NCBI GenBank assembly: GCA_016806715.1 | Contig: CP060531.1 | Coordinates: forward strand, 1,597,966-1,661,965 | DNA from: Thermoplasmatales archaeon | GTDB taxonomy: Archaea; Thermoplasmatota; Thermoplasmata; Thermoplasmatales; Thermoplasmataceae | Direction of reading: 5' to 3' | DNA: 64,000 nucleotides | Part shown: in pieces, positions 63,602 through 64,000 of the stretch | How positions within the stretch are numbered: position 1 is the stretch's first letter | Layout: each line of letters opens with the position of its first letter | Translations under genes and position numbers: made by a program | The notes under the pieces: model-generated | What the model saw: the letters and a program-made list of their open reading frames with translations, nothing else | What the model was told of the DNA's origin: nothing | The model's database searches: none

Positions 63602-63755
63602 ATTTAACCCAACACAATGATTTTCAATCAGAAATAAATCTTTCCATACTTATACGCCGGGATACGATGTTAAAATGGCTGCTTTTGTCTGACATAAGCC
63701 ATTGGTATACGGTCAGGCGCAAACTATTATTATTGATCCATTAATACATCTATTC

Positions 63756-64000
63756 ATGATTTCCAGTAGTGCGAACCAGCCATCATCTAATTATGGGCAC
63801 ATTACTCAGGGTATTCTTTCTAACCTTTTCGATGCCATTGCATACTCGCGAAGATCTGCAGACAAGAGAGACGACTCCGAAAAAATACAGAAAGAAATGG
63901 CGGTCAAGTTATCAAGATCTGATGAACTCCTGCAGTCAATAACAAGAATAATCAAACAATTTTATGACGAGATTGGTCTCGACATTTTGAAGGACAACCT
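63756..64000 (+). CDS. Hypothetical protein, cut by the window end
   Basis: From ATG 63756 an open frame runs to the edge of the window (81 codons visible). Sequence is charged and helical (SADKRDDSEKIQKEMAVKLS), no motif recognised. AT-rich TATTATTATTG upstream may be its promoter. Confidence 0.5.
   Translation, partial: MISSSANQPSSNYGHITQGILSNLFDAIAYSRRSADKRDDSEKIQKEMAVKLSRSDELLQSITRIIKQFYDEIGLDILKDN

Noticed and set aside
1-64000. tRNA, rRNA or CRISPR array
   Set aside because: No T-loop-like GTTCRA context with matching arms in spacers, no rRNA-like sequence, and no regularly spaced repeats were seen.

Overview
The window looks like chromosome from a thermoacidophilic euryarchaeon of the Thermoplasmata, most likely Thermoplasmatales. 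Reasons: archaeal Rpo7 (RpoE'), Spt4, S24e, S27ae, NMD3 and a GTP-dependent dephospho-CoA kinase of archaeal type; a very long Lhr-type helicase; archaeal type IV pilin and Asn/Ser/Gly-rich surface proteins; and many start codons lying about 20-35 bases after a TTTATATA-like box, as expected for leaderless archaeal transcripts. I saw no tRNA, rRNA or CRISPR array.

Region 1 (1-31 kb) is a mosaic. Core genes (rmuC, ilvE, two APC/DUF1648-type membrane proteins, a cysteine synthase, pheS) are separated by decaying mobile DNA: a DUF2080 transposon protein with a cut transposase, an IS110 remnant, a truncated IS5-like copy, a nearly complete IS5-like element with clear 9-bp target duplications, a second DDE transposase and an IS4/IS1634-type remnant. 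A pseudogene copy of cysteine synthase (5.1-6.1 kb) sits near the intact one (9.1-10.1 kb). At 18.0-25.1 kb is an integrated plasmid- or virus-like element: a tightly overlapping seven-gene operon with an AEP primase-polymerase/ATPase protein and two small Sm-fold proteins, a divergent winged-helix gene and a tyrosine recombinase whose ends appear frameshifted. It is followed by a broken Doc/Fic toxin with a small upstream partner, a relic of another integrase tail and an adenine methylase.

Region 2 (31-64 kb) is ordinary, densely packed chromosome: surface proteins, arginine deiminase-like enzyme, NMD3, acyl-CoA dehydrogenase, the rpoE-spt4-DPCK-rps24e-rps27ae cluster, DUF763, lhr with two small co-transcribed genes, more surface proteins, an alcohol dehydrogenase, a HAD phosphatase, a cysS-nicotinamidase-nicotinate phosphoribosyltransferase operon (tRNA charging plus NAD salvage), a GAF/fRMsr-like protein, MFS transporter, phosphoglycerate mutase-like protein, a thioredoxin-domain YyaL protein, a pilin and an APC permease with a small membrane partner.

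The most unusual parts are the 18-22.4 kb operon pairing a primase-helicase with two Sm/Hfq-like proteins, the tandem promoter plus structured-RNA arrangement at 0.2-0.9 kb, an IS110 start site held in a hairpin, and three mobile-DNA genes each broken by a single in-frame TAG.
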